64,000 bases of DNA from Sphingomonas sp. BK345 (GTDB taxonomy: Bacteria; Pseudomonadota; Alphaproteobacteria; Sphingomonadales; Sphingomonadaceae). The stretch is from assembly GCF_014193845.1 (NCBI RefSeq), contig NZ_JACHZX010000001.1, positions 310,001-374,000 on the forward strand, written 5' to 3'. The notes below the pieces were generated by a model that did not search any database, was not told the DNA's origin, and saw only the letters and a list, made by a program, of their open reading frames with translations. Both the position numbers and the translations under genes were made by a program. Positions 17,691 to 26,245 of this stretch are shown piece by piece. The first letter of the stretch is position 1. Every line of letters begins with the position of its first letter.

Positions 17691-19442
17691 TTAGGCGGCG
17701 AGCGGCCGTGACCGGGGTGTCAGGCGATAGCTGAAGGCGCGTTGGGTGTCGGCACCGACCGACAAGGCGATCGCGTCGTCCGTCAGCACGAGCTCGCTGT
17801 CGCTCCAGCCGTCCTCCCGCAGCGCCTCGTACACCGATCGGAGCGCGGGTTCGCCGGTGTCGCGCAGCTGCCGCAGGATGTCATCGCGGCGGGCCGGCAC
17901 CAGCAGCCGCTTGAGCCGCTCGCCGACCGCCGGCGCCTCGTCGGAGAGCGTGATGCCGGCGAGATCGGCGTTGGTCTGCCGGATCAGCCCGACCGCCAGC
18001 ATCAGCATGATGAAGCAGAACGGCAGCGCCGCGAGCAGCGTCGCCGCCTGGAGCGCGCCGAGGCCGCCGGCGAGCAGCAGCAGCGCCGCGGTCACGCCCA
18101 GCAGCACGCACCAGTAGATCCGCTGCCATCGCGGCGTGTCCTCCGCCCCGCCCGAGGCGAGCGTGTCGATCACCAGCGCGCCCGAGTCCGCCGAGGTGAC
18201 GAAGCAGACCGCCACCAGCGCGATCGCCAGCGTCGAGGTGACCCCCGCCGCGGGCAGATACTCCAGGAACTTGAACAACGCGGTCGAGAGATCGGCCTGG
18301 ACCGCTTGCGCGATCCCGCCGCGCGCGACGCCGAGGTCGAGCGCGATCGCGGTGTTGCCGAAGACCGTCATCCACAGGAAGGTGAAGGCGGTCGGCACGA
18401 ACAGCACGCCGATGACGAACTCGCGGATCGTGCGCCCCCGCGAGATGCGCGCGATGAACATGCCGACGAACGGAGACCAGGCGATCCACCACGCCCAGTA
18501 GAACAGCGTCCAGTCAGCCATCCACGCGCGCGGCTCATAGGCGTAGAGCGTGAAGGTACGTATCACGAGATGGTCGAGGTAGAGCCCGAAGTTCTGCACC
18601 AGCGCGCGTAGCAGGAACAGCGTCGGCCCGAGCGCCAGCACGAACAGCATCAGCAGCACGGCGACGGTGAGGTTCAGCTCGGACAAGCGGCGGATGCCGC
18701 GGTCCGCACCGCTCAGCACCGACAGCGTCGCCGCGCCCATGACCAGCACGATCACCGCGAGCTTGGTGGTCGTCCCGTCGGGCACGCCGTAATTGTAGGC
18801 CAGCCCGGCGGTCATCTGCGAGACGCCGAAGCCGAGCGAGGTAGCGACGCCGAACACCGTGCCGCACACCGCGAAGATGTCGATCGCATCGCCGAGCGGC
18901 CCGTCGATACGCCTGCCCAGCAGCGGCGACAGCCCTGACCGGAGCGTCAGCGGCAGGTCCTTGCGATAGGAGAAATAGGCCAGGCTGAGACCAACCAGCG
19001 CGTAGATCGCCCAGGCGTGGACGCCGTAATGGTGGAAGGTGATCGCCATCGCCTCGCGCGCGGCGCCGATCGTCCCGCTCTCGGCCTCGGGCGGCGAGAT
19101 GTAATGCTGGATCGGCTCGGCGACCGCGAAATACATCAGGCCGATCCCCATGCCCGCGGCAAACAGCATCGCCAGCCAGGACACATAGGGGAAGTCGGGC
19201 TCGGCGTCGTCGGGGCCGAGCTTCAGCCTGCCCGCGGGACCGAAACCGAGCAGGAGGACGACGACGAGGAAGAACGCCACCGCGGCGATGTAAAACCAGC
19301 CGAACGTGTCGATCGCCCAGGCCTGCGCGGCCTTGAAGGCGTGATCGGCACTGCCCGGCACCGCGATGGTGGTGAGGAGCAGCGCGACGATGATCGCGGA
19401 CGCGCCCCAGAAGACGCGGGGATTGATGTGGCGGGCTGTCAT
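17691..19442 (-). CDS. BCCT-family betaine/choline/carnitine transporter, C-terminus cut by in-frame stop
   Basis: A 583-residue sodium- or proton-coupled transporter with twelve predicted helices. The family's tryptophan-rich segment FYWAWWIAWSPFVGMFIARISRG is visible in two overlapping parts, and a BetT-like cytosolic tail starts near residue 500. The frame ends at TAA 17691. Beyond it the same frame stays open for 51 codons and encodes a typical end of the BetT tail, including LTVEQVKADVVAQLERW, stopping at TAG 17535. The present stop therefore looks like a nonsense change or a base-call error. The core transporter is intact, but osmotic regulation by the tail may be altered. Confidence 0.88.
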   Translation of the reverse strand: MTARHINPRVFWGASAIIVALLLTTIAVPGSADHAFKAAQAWAIDTFGWFYIAAVAFFLVVVLLLGFGPAGRLKLGPDDAEPDFPYVSWLAMLFAAGMGIGLMYFAVAEPIQHYISPPEAESGTIGAAREAMAITFHHYGVHAWAIYALVGLSLAYFSYRKDLPLTLRSGLSPLLGRRIDGPLGDAIDIFAVCGTVFGVATSLGFGVSQMTAGLAYNYGVPDGTTTKLAVIVLVMGAATLSVLSGADRGIRRLSELNLTVAVLLMLFVLALGPTLFLLRALVQNFGLYLDHLVIRTFTLYAYEPRAWMADWTLFYWAWWIAWSPFVGMFIARISRGRTIREFVIGVLFVPTAFTFLWMTVFGNTAIALDLGVARGGIAQAVQADLSTALFKFLEYLPAAGVTSTLAIALVAVCFVTSADSGALVIDTLASGGAEDTPRWQRIYWCVLLGVTAALLLLAGGLGALQAATLLAALPFCFIMLMLAVGLIRQTNADLAGITLSDEAPAVGERLKRLLVPARRDDILRQLRDTGEPALRSVYEALREDGWSDSELVLTDDAIALSVGADTQRAFSYRLTPRSRPLAA

Positions 19443-19495
19443 CCCCGCGCTTTAACCTAGATCGCGCTCGCTGACGACCGGGGCGCCCTGCCGCC

Positions 19496-20341
19496 TCAGC
19501 GCGCCGCGATGATGCCGCTCGTCAGCAGCGCCAGCACGGTCGCCCCAGCGGCGAGCCGGTACATGACGAAGGGCAGGAAGCTGCGGGTACGGATCAGGCG
19601 GAGGAACGCGACGATCACGCCATAGCCGACGATGAACGCGATGACGGTGGCGAGCAGCGTCGGCCCGGCGCCGATCGGGTTCGCCTTACCCCAGCTATCG
19701 GCCAGCTCGAACACGCCCGAGGCGAGCACCGCCGGGATCGCGAGCAGGAACGAATAGCGCGCCGCCGCTTCGCGCGTGTAGCCCAGCAGCAGCGCCGCGC
19801 TGATGGTGCCGCCCGAGCGCGACACCCCGGGCACCAGGGCGAGCGCCTGGGCGAGCCCGAGCAACAGGCCGTGGCGCCAGCCGAGCCGCTTGAGCGACCG
19901 GCGGCGCGCGCCCAGGCGGTCGGCCAGTCCGAGCACCAGCCCGAAGCCGATGAGCATGGTCGCGGTCACGTACAGGTCGCGCAGGTTGCACTCGATCTGA
20001 TGCTTGAGCGCGAGCCCGAGCAGCGCGATCGGCAGCGTGCCGAGCAGGATCAGCCAGCCGAGCCGCGTGTCGGGCGACAAGGACGTACGCGGTCGTGCCA
20101 GCGCGCCGCACCACGCCGCCGCGATCCGCCCGATGTCCCGGCGAAAATAGAGCAGCACGGCGGCTTCGGTACCGATCTGCGTGATCGCGGTGAAAGCCGC
20201 GCCGGGGTCATTGCCCGAAGGTAGCAGCGCGCCGGCGATGCGCACGTGCGCGCTGGACGAGACCGGCAGGAACTCGTTCAGTCCTTGCACCAGGCCGAGA
20301 AAGGCGGCCTCCAACCAACGCGCGCCGTCGGCGGTGATCAT
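19496..20341 (-). CDS. uppP: Undecaprenyl-diphosphatase
   Basis: A 281-residue inner-membrane phosphatase that recycles undecaprenyl pyrophosphate to the monophosphate carrier used for peptidoglycan and other envelope polymers. Signature regions are GLVQGLNEFLPVSSSAH near the N-terminus and LVPGVSRSGGTISA in the middle, both with the catalytic residues of the BacA/UppP family. Its ATG overlaps the upstream gene's TGA, forming an operon with the lysyl-PG-synthase-like protein. Over-expression of this family confers bacitracin tolerance. Confidence 0.93.
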   Translation of the reverse strand: MITADGARWLEAAFLGLVQGLNEFLPVSSSAHVRIAGALLPSGNDPGAAFTAITQIGTEAAVLLYFRRDIGRIAAAWCGALARPRTSLSPDTRLGWLILLGTLPIALLGLALKHQIECNLRDLYVTATMLIGFGLVLGLADRLGARRRSLKRLGWRHGLLLGLAQALALVPGVSRSGGTISAALLLGYTREAAARYSFLLAIPAVLASGVFELADSWGKANPIGAGPTLLATVIAFIVGYGVIVAFLRLIRTRSFLPFVMYRLAAGATVLALLTSGIIAAR

Positions 20342-21327
20342 GTGAAATCTGTCCTTTCCGGACTCTCGGGCCGACGCGCGCGCGGGCGGCGCAGCGCCGC
20401 GGCCTCCAGGCTGAGGAACAGCAGCAGGCCGATCGCGAGCGGGATGAGATAATAGACGAGGCGGAAGATCAGCAGCGCGGCGAGCAGCGCGGCGCGATCG
20501 ACCTGCGGCAGCGCCACCAACATGATCGCCTCGAACACGCCGAGCCCGCCGGGAGCGTGGACGACCAGGCTCGCGATGATCGCGATCAGATAACTCACCA
20601 GTACCGACGGATAGAGCTCCATGCCCGAGGTGGGCAGCAGCACGAACAGCGCGCCCGACGCGATCAGCAGGTCCGTCACGCCGAGCGCGAGCTGGAGCAG
20701 CGCCACGCGCCAGCCCGGTAGCGGGAGCTGCCAGCCGAACACCCGCAGCGGGGCGCCGCGCCGCGCGAGCAGCAGGACATAGCCGCCGAGCAGCGCGAGG
20801 ATCAGCACCGCCGCCAGGCGCTGTACCGCGGAAGACGGAACCCAGCCGGCGACCGCCGGGACCGTCGGCACGATCAGCAGCATGACACCGAGCAGCAGGA
20901 GCGCGCCGAGCCAGAAGGTGACGCCCGCGGTGACCATAATCTGCCCGACCTCGGCGGCGGACAGCCCGTGCCGTCGATAGATGCGGTACCGCGCACTCCC
21001 GCCGGTCAGCACTGCGAAGCCGAGATTGTGGCTAAAAATGTAGCTGGTGAACGAAGCGATGGCGGCGATCGGATAGGGGACGCGTCGGCCGAGCAGGCGC
21101 AGCGACAGCACGTCATAGCCGGTCAGCACGATATAGCTGGCCGCGCTCAACGCCAGTGCCGCGGCGAGCGCCGGCGCGGGCATCGCGTGCAGCACCGCCC
21201 GTACCTCGTCCCAGTCGATGCCCGCGAGGATCTCGCGCAGTGCCAGGCCGGCGACGGCCAGCACCGCGACCGTCAGGGCCGCCACGATAAGGGGACGAAT
21301 CACGTGAACTCTGTCTCGGCGTCTCAC
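20338..21327 (-). CDS. Lysylphosphatidylglycerol synthase-type transmembrane protein (UPF0104)
   Basis: A 329-residue polytopic protein matching the flippase-like membrane domain of MprF/LPG synthases. It has no aminoacyl-transferase domain. Hallmarks are VLTGYDVLSLRLLGRRV, FTSYIFSHNLGFAVLTGGSARYR and HAPGGLGVFEAIML, spread over about eight helices. The start is GTG 21327, with GTG 21303 possible. It overlaps uppP by four bases, and a CTTAC repeat is about 90 bases upstream. It probably moves or modifies a lipid in the inner membrane; the substrate is unknown. Confidence 0.85.
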   Translation of the reverse strand: MRRRDRVHVIRPLIVAALTVAVLAVAGLALREILAGIDWDEVRAVLHAMPAPALAAALALSAASYIVLTGYDVLSLRLLGRRVPYPIAAIASFTSYIFSHNLGFAVLTGGSARYRIYRRHGLSAAEVGQIMVTAGVTFWLGALLLLGVMLLIVPTVPAVAGWVPSSAVQRLAAVLILALLGGYVLLLARRGAPLRVFGWQLPLPGWRVALLQLALGVTDLLIASGALFVLLPTSGMELYPSVLVSYLIAIIASLVVHAPGGLGVFEAIMLVALPQVDRAALLAALLIFRLVYYLIPLAIGLLLFLSLEAAALRRPRARRPESPERTDFT

Positions 21328-21414
21328 GCCGCGTGCCGACGTGCCGCTCTCGGCGGTCGGGTCCGGGGCTCGGCGGGGCCGGCGCGGTGGTCAGGACCCT
21401 CCTGACGCGGCGCG

Positions 21415-21430
21415 CTTACACGAACCTTAC
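21415..21430 (+). promoter_or_regulatory. CTTAC-N6-CTTAC direct repeat (site 3)
   Basis: CTTAC, ACGAAC, CTTAC with an 11-base period, about 90 bases upstream of the LPG-synthase-like/uppP operon. It shares GAACCTTAC with site 1. A perfect palindrome TCAGGA-CCC-TCCTGA lies ten bases to the left (21391-21405). Confidence 0.55.
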
Positions 21431-21549
21431 TGACAGAGATCGACGGAAGCGGATCAGGCTGGCTGCTGAGACAGGACGAGCGGCCCGAGCACAGGCGCCA
21501 CACGACGGCGTCGACATGCGTCGCTCACACCTTGCGCACGATGCGCGCT

Positions 21550-21750
21550 TCAATGCGTGAGCGAACGCTGCCGGTCAATTTTCCACGGCGCCGTCCTGCC
21601 GGTCTCTTCGGTCGCTACCCGCGGTGCGCGACCGTCGATGCCCGACGCCGCCGCCTCAAGCCCGAACCAATGCGGTCGTTCGACCGCGACGAGGGTAGCC
21701 AGGAGACCGCCCGCCACCGCGACCCACACAGAGAGTCCTCGTACCGTCAT
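21550..21750 (-). CDS. Small exported or membrane-anchored hypothetical protein, 66 aa
   Basis: Starts MTVRGLSVWVAVAGGLLATLVAVERP, a single hydrophobic segment that is either a signal anchor or a signal peptide, followed by a 40-residue polar tail. AGGAAGG lies seven bases before ATG 21750 and decides the start over an upstream in-frame ATG. No family is recognised. It stands between the LPG-synthase-like operon and a gene remnant. Confidence 0.5.
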   Translation of the reverse strand: MTVRGLSVWVAVAGGLLATLVAVERPHWFGLEAAASGIDGRAPRVATEETGRTAPWKIDRQRSLTH

Positions 21751-21888
21751 CAGCTTGCCTTCCTCAGCGCGCACCCGATTATGACGCGATCGAACATCTA
21801 CATTCGGCGTACGGCTCACGATTAGCTCAGGAGTGACAAAGTTTGTCTGAGAGGGCCGAGGCCGCTCCACCTATGTGACCCAACCTTC

Positions 21889-22350
21889 GCCTATCGGGAA
21901 AGCGGCGACGACATCGTCGTTCTGACCAACGGTGGTGACGGGCGTTGCTTGATCGGCGAGATCGTCCGCGCGGTCGCCACCGACTATGGCTGGCCGGAGA
22001 TCACCGCCCCCGAGGCCGAGGAGAAGACGTTGTCGCCGGCCGAGCTCTCCCGGGTCGCCAGTCGTTTCGAAGGCGGCGACCTGAAGGTCGTTCTGGAGGC
22101 TCGACCGGAAGGCTTGTTCGCGCGCCTCGTCGGCGGCGCGCGGGCGGAGCGGCTGATCGCCGTCTCGCCGTCACGCTTCCGCTCGGAGTCACTCGGTGTC
22201 ACGGTCGAGTTCGACCGTGATTTCCAGAGCTGCACCATGATCGAGGGTGCGCCGCCGATGAAGCTCTCGCGCATCAAGGAAGATGCCACCCAGGGTTCTC
22301 GCAACAGAGCGGGACAGCGCGGACAACCCGATGGCGCGACAGGAGGATGA
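21889..22350 (+). pseudogene. C-terminal remnant of a serine hydrolase (beta-lactamase-related)
   Basis: The stretch DDIVVLTNGGDG, followed by LIGEIVRAVATDYGWPE and a small beta-barrel-like tail, corresponds to the end of class C beta-lactamase-related serine hydrolases, where it follows the catalytic domain. Nothing upstream encodes that catalytic domain. The frame is closed by a TAG near 21820 and has no credible start. The end runs about 25 codons past the expected terminus into atypical sequence. It is best read as a deletion relic. Confidence 0.6.
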
Positions 22351-22482
22351 GGCGGGCCGGGCGCGCGGCTGCATCGAAAGCGAGCATCGGGCGCGGCGGT
22401 TCACCGAGCAAGCGGCTCGGCAGCGCTCACCTCATCGAGCTTGCCTGTGGGCGAGACCAGCCGAACCGGATAACGGCACGGC

Positions 22483-23232
22483 ATGATCACCGACTGGCAC
22501 TTCTATGCCCTGGCCATACCCGCCATCATCCTGCTCGGACTCGCCAAGGGCGGTTTCGCGGGCATGGGGGCTCTATCGCTCCCGCTGCTCGCGCTGGTGA
22601 TCGATCCGGTTCGGGCCGCGGCGATCACGCTGCCGCTTCTTATCGCGCAGGACGTCGTCGGCGTGTGGGCGTTTCGGCGCAGCGTCGATTGGCGCCTCAT
22701 CGGCTGGATGCTGCCCGGCGCGATGGTCGGCATCGCGCTGGGATATGGCTTCGCCGCGAGCGTGTCGCCGAAGGCGGTGATGGCCGCGGTCGGCGTGATC
22801 TCGATCCTCTTCGGCCTCTACCGGCTCTGGATGGCGCGGCGCCCGCGTCCCCGCCAGATCGCGCGTTGGCCCGAGTGGCTCGGCACGCTCTTCGGCGTGG
22901 CCGCGGGCTTCACCAGCCAGATCGCGCACGCGGGCCAGCCGCCCTTCCAACTCTGGGTGCTTCCCCGTGATCTGCCGCGCGAGCGCCTGGTGGGCACGAC
23001 CGCGATCTTCTTCGCCGCAGTCAACTGGATCAAGGTGCCGGCGTACCTCGCGCTTGGCCAGTTCACGCGGGCAAACCTCTTGACGTCCTTCCTGCTCCTT
23101 CCCGTGGCGCTCGCTGCCACGGTCGCCGGCGTGGCATTGGTTCGCCGCATCGCACCGGAGCGCTTCTTCACGGCCATCTACGTGCTGATGATCGTGGTCG
23201 GCGCGGCACTGACATGGGAGTCTCTGGCGTGA
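22483..23232 (+). CDS. TauE/SafE-family sulfite/organosulfonate exporter-like permease
   Basis: A 249-residue membrane protein with about eight helices in two repeats, typical of TSUP/TauE-SafE permeases. The first repeat has AKGGFAGMGALSLPLLAL and the second GFTSQIAHAGQPPFQLW, the repeated Gly/Pro-rich membrane motifs of the family. Substrates of the family range from sulfite and sulfoacetate to other small anions, and this member's cannot be assigned. It is convergent with the PQQ dehydrogenase and apparently monocistronic. Confidence 0.85.
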   Translation: MITDWHFYALAIPAIILLGLAKGGFAGMGALSLPLLALVIDPVRAAAITLPLLIAQDVVGVWAFRRSVDWRLIGWMLPGAMVGIALGYGFAASVSPKAVMAAVGVISILFGLYRLWMARRPRPRQIARWPEWLGTLFGVAAGFTSQIAHAGQPPFQLWVLPRDLPRERLVGTTAIFFAAVNWIKVPAYLALGQFTRANLLTSFLLLPVALAATVAGVALVRRIAPERFFTAIYVLMIVVGAALTWESLA

Positions 23233-23280
23233 CGGCGGTCGGCCCGCTCCCGTGAATCCGCGGCGAGGCTCGCGTCACTG

Positions 23281-25425
23281 TTACCGCGGCAGCGCGAAGG
23301 CGATCACCGAGCCGCCCGGGCGCCGACCGCGATCCTTGCCGCCGCCCGCCGCGATCGCGACATATTGCCGGCCGTCGACCGCATAGGTGGCGGGCGTCGC
23401 GAGCCCTGCGGCGGGAAGCTCGGTCGACCACAACAACCGGCCGCTGCGCTTGTCATAGGCGCGGAAGCGACGATCGTAGACGGTAGCGGCGATGAACAGC
23501 ACCCCGCCGCGGGTGACGACTGCGCCTCCATAGTTCTCGCTCCCCGTCTCTGCCGGGCCGAGCTCGGGATAGCGGCCGAGAGGCACGCGCCACACCCATC
23601 GGCCGGTGTTGACGTCGAGGGCGGACAAGGTGCCCCAGGGCGGCGTCAGCGCGGGATAACCGTCGGGGTCGAGCAGGCGATGATAGCCGTCGAACACATA
23701 GGGCTCGTCGAAGACCGGCGCCGCCGCGGGCGTGGCGTCGCTCTCGTTGCCGCGCGGCGCGGCACTCTCCCGGTCACCGCGCAGGTCGCGCACCAGCGTC
23801 GCCACCTGCGCCGGCGACAGCGTGCCCGCGAAGCCGGGCATGCGCCCCCCGCCCTGCGTGATCTGGCGCCCGAGCTGCGCCGCGCTCAGCCGTGCGCCGA
23901 CGTCGCGCAAGCCGGGCACCTGCGGCGGATCGCCCGCGCGGTCGGCGCCGTGACAGGCCGCGCAATGGTTGGCGTACAGTGCCGCGCCCGAGCTGCCCGC
24001 CGTGCGTACCGGACGCGGCTTCAGCCGCAGCGTCCAGGCCATCTCGTTGGCGTTGACGTAGAGCAGGCCGCTGTCGGGATCATAGGCCGCCCCGCCCCAC
24101 TCGGCGCCGCCGTCCATGCCGGGCAGCAGCACCGTGCCCTGAAGGCTGGGCGGATCGAACGGGCCACGGTTGCGCAACCTGGCGAGTTGGGCCGTCACCG
24201 CGGCATGCGCGGCCGGCGTCCGCCGCGTCACGATGTCGGGTGTGAGCCGCTGACGCGCGAACGGCGCGATCCCGGTCGGCATCGGCTGGGTCGGCCACGC
24301 CTGCTCGCCGGGCATGTCGCTGGCGGGCACCGGTCGCTCCTCGATCGGATAGAGCGGGCGGCCGTCGCGTCGGTCGAAGACATAGACCAGCCCGGACTTG
24401 GTGGTCTGCGCGATCGCGGGCACGCCGTGCACCGTCACCAGCGTTGGCTGCGCCGGAAAGTCGCGATCCCACAGGTCGTGGTGGACGCTCTGGAAGTGCC
24501 AGCGCCGTCGACCCGTGCGCGCGTCCAGGGCGACCAGGCTGTTGGCGTAGAGATTGGCGCCCGCGCGCGTCGGCCCGTAGAAGTCGCGGTCGCCCATCCC
24601 GCTTGAGGCGACGGGCAGGAACACCAGGCCGCGCGCGACGTCGACGGTTAGCCCGGCCCAGACGTTGGCGCCGATCTCGGTCTTCCAGGCGTCATGCGGC
24701 CAGGTCTCGGCGCCGGGCTCGCCGCTGTGCGGGATGGTGTGGAAGGTCCAGCGGATCGCGCCGGTGCGCACGTCGAAGGCGCGGACGTCACCCGGCGTAT
24801 GGCCGGTCGAGCCCATGATGATCAGGTCCTCGAACACCGCCCCGGGCGTGACGTTGTTGACGGTCAGTTGCGCGAGCGGCCGGCCGAACCCCTCGCGGAG
24901 ATCAACGCGACCGCCGTGGCCGAAGCGCGCGTCGGGGCGGCCGGTCCGTGCGTCGACCGAGATCAACGCGTGCCCGAAGGTGAACAGGATGCGGCGCTGG
25001 TCTCGGTCCCGCCAGAACGAGACGCCGCGCAGGCGCTGGCGTGTCGCGACCGGCGCGGGCGCCGGGTCATAGGCCCAGAGCTCGCGCCCGGTCGCGGCAT
25101 TCAGCGCCACCAGCCGCCCCTTGGGCGTGACGATGTACATGCGGCCGTCGACGACGAGCGGGTTGGCCTGCATGTCGGATTGCGACCCGCCCTCGCCGAA
25201 CGCGTCGCCGCTGTCATATTCCCACGCCTTCGTCAGGCGAGCGACGTTGCGCACGGTGATCTGGTCCAGCGCGGAATAATGCGTCGCGGCGGGATCGCCG
25301 TGGTAATAGGGCCAGTCCGCCGCGGCCGGCGGCCGTGCATCGTCGCGCCGCGGCGTCGCCGCGCTTCCCAGAAACAGCGCGCCCGCGAGCACGACTGCCG
25401 CTTTCCCTCGCCTGCCCGCCCGCAT
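23281..25425 (-). CDS. PQQ-dependent dehydrogenase with embedded cytochrome c domain
   Basis: A 714-residue periplasmic quinoprotein with an eight-bladed propeller using pyrroloquinoline quinone. A signal peptide is followed by WPYYHGDPAATHYSALDQI, the classic N-terminal blade, and repeated tryptophan-docking strands such as GRELWAYDP. At about residues 485-555 a c-type haem domain (CAACHG, axial Met in GGRMPGF) is inserted within the propeller sequence, before the last blades (PYVFDGYHR, then TGRWVWRV). This resembles soluble alcohol/sugar quinoproteins more than GcdH. ATG 25425 follows AGGGGAG. The substrate is unknown; the neighbouring di-haem cytochrome may be its acceptor. Confidence 0.88.
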   Translation of the reverse strand: MRAGRRGKAAVVLAGALFLGSAATPRRDDARPPAAADWPYYHGDPAATHYSALDQITVRNVARLTKAWEYDSGDAFGEGGSQSDMQANPLVVDGRMYIVTPKGRLVALNAATGRELWAYDPAPAPVATRQRLRGVSFWRDRDQRRILFTFGHALISVDARTGRPDARFGHGGRVDLREGFGRPLAQLTVNNVTPGAVFEDLIIMGSTGHTPGDVRAFDVRTGAIRWTFHTIPHSGEPGAETWPHDAWKTEIGANVWAGLTVDVARGLVFLPVASSGMGDRDFYGPTRAGANLYANSLVALDARTGRRRWHFQSVHHDLWDRDFPAQPTLVTVHGVPAIAQTTKSGLVYVFDRRDGRPLYPIEERPVPASDMPGEQAWPTQPMPTGIAPFARQRLTPDIVTRRTPAAHAAVTAQLARLRNRGPFDPPSLQGTVLLPGMDGGAEWGGAAYDPDSGLLYVNANEMAWTLRLKPRPVRTAGSSGAALYANHCAACHGADRAGDPPQVPGLRDVGARLSAAQLGRQITQGGGRMPGFAGTLSPAQVATLVRDLRGDRESAAPRGNESDATPAAAPVFDEPYVFDGYHRLLDPDGYPALTPPWGTLSALDVNTGRWVWRVPLGRYPELGPAETGSENYGGAVVTRGGVLFIAATVYDRRFRAYDKRSGRLLWSTELPAAGLATPATYAVDGRQYVAIAAGGGKDRGRRPGGSVIAFALPR

Positions 25426-25540
25426 CGTCGCTCCCCTAGTCGGCCCTTCTCGGCGACGCGTCACCGTGCACTCAGCGTAGGCGGATCCGCGACGCTATGC
25501 CATCAACCCGTGCGCAGCCTCGACCAGCAGCAGCCCCGCG

Positions 25541-26041
25541 TCATCCCCCCTGCGCCGCCGCCGAGTCGAGATAGGGCTGCGCCCAGCCCAGACCGGCGAG
25601 CGTGCCCGCCGCGGGAACATATTCGCAGCCAATCCAGCCGGCGTAACCGAGCGAGCCGATGGGCGGCAGCAGCCCGGCATAGTCGGTCTCGCCCGTGCCG
25701 GGCTCGTGTCGGCCCGGGTTGCCGGCGATCTGGATGCGGCCGATCCGCCGCAGCAACCGCTCGATCGAGCGCGTCACGTCTACCTCCGAGATCTGCAGGT
25801 GATAGACGTCGAACAACAGAGGGAAATGGATCACCCGCCCTCTGCCGATGCGGCGGGCGAAGACCATCGGCGTGTCGGTCTGGCGCGTCGCGGTATAGAC
25901 CTTTCCCATCGGCAGGTCGGGGTAGCTCGGCACTAGCGTGAACGGCGCGGACGCGGCGCCGGCGCGCGCGCGGACATGGACGCGCCGGGTGCCGCCCATG
26001 ATCCGCGGCGTATCGTCCAGCCCCGCGGTGAGCGGACGCTC
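25541..26041 (-). pseudogene. Chimeric pseudogene: glycosidase C-terminal fragment joined to hydroxypyruvate isomerase C-terminus
   Basis: One frame encodes two unrelated pieces. The first ~75 codons (PLTAGLDDTPRIMGGTRRV, then SYPDLPMGKVY and GRGRVIHFP) resemble the beta-galactosidase trimerisation-like domain of uncharacterised glycosyl hydrolases. Then, without a break, LLFDVYHLQISEVDVTRSIE, HIQIAGNPGRHEP-like residues and YAGWIGCEYVPA match the final third of the TIM-barrel hydroxypyruvate isomerase family. Neither piece has its active-site N-terminus. No start or ribosome-binding site is convincing. It reads as an in-frame deletion scar. Confidence 0.65.
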
Positions 26042-26245
26042 TCACGGCCCTCTGACACCAGGATCGACGATTGAACCCCGCTGAACAGTCGCGATCGTTA
26101 ATCGCCGACTGAGAAACGCAGCGTAGATGAGGACGCGGACGCGGCGGCTAGGCGCGCTCGGACGAGGGCGCTAGTCTGCGGCATCGGGTCGCGATCCCAC
26201 GGCTCCAGCGCTCGACGGGCGCTCACACAGCGAAGGCGAAACACC

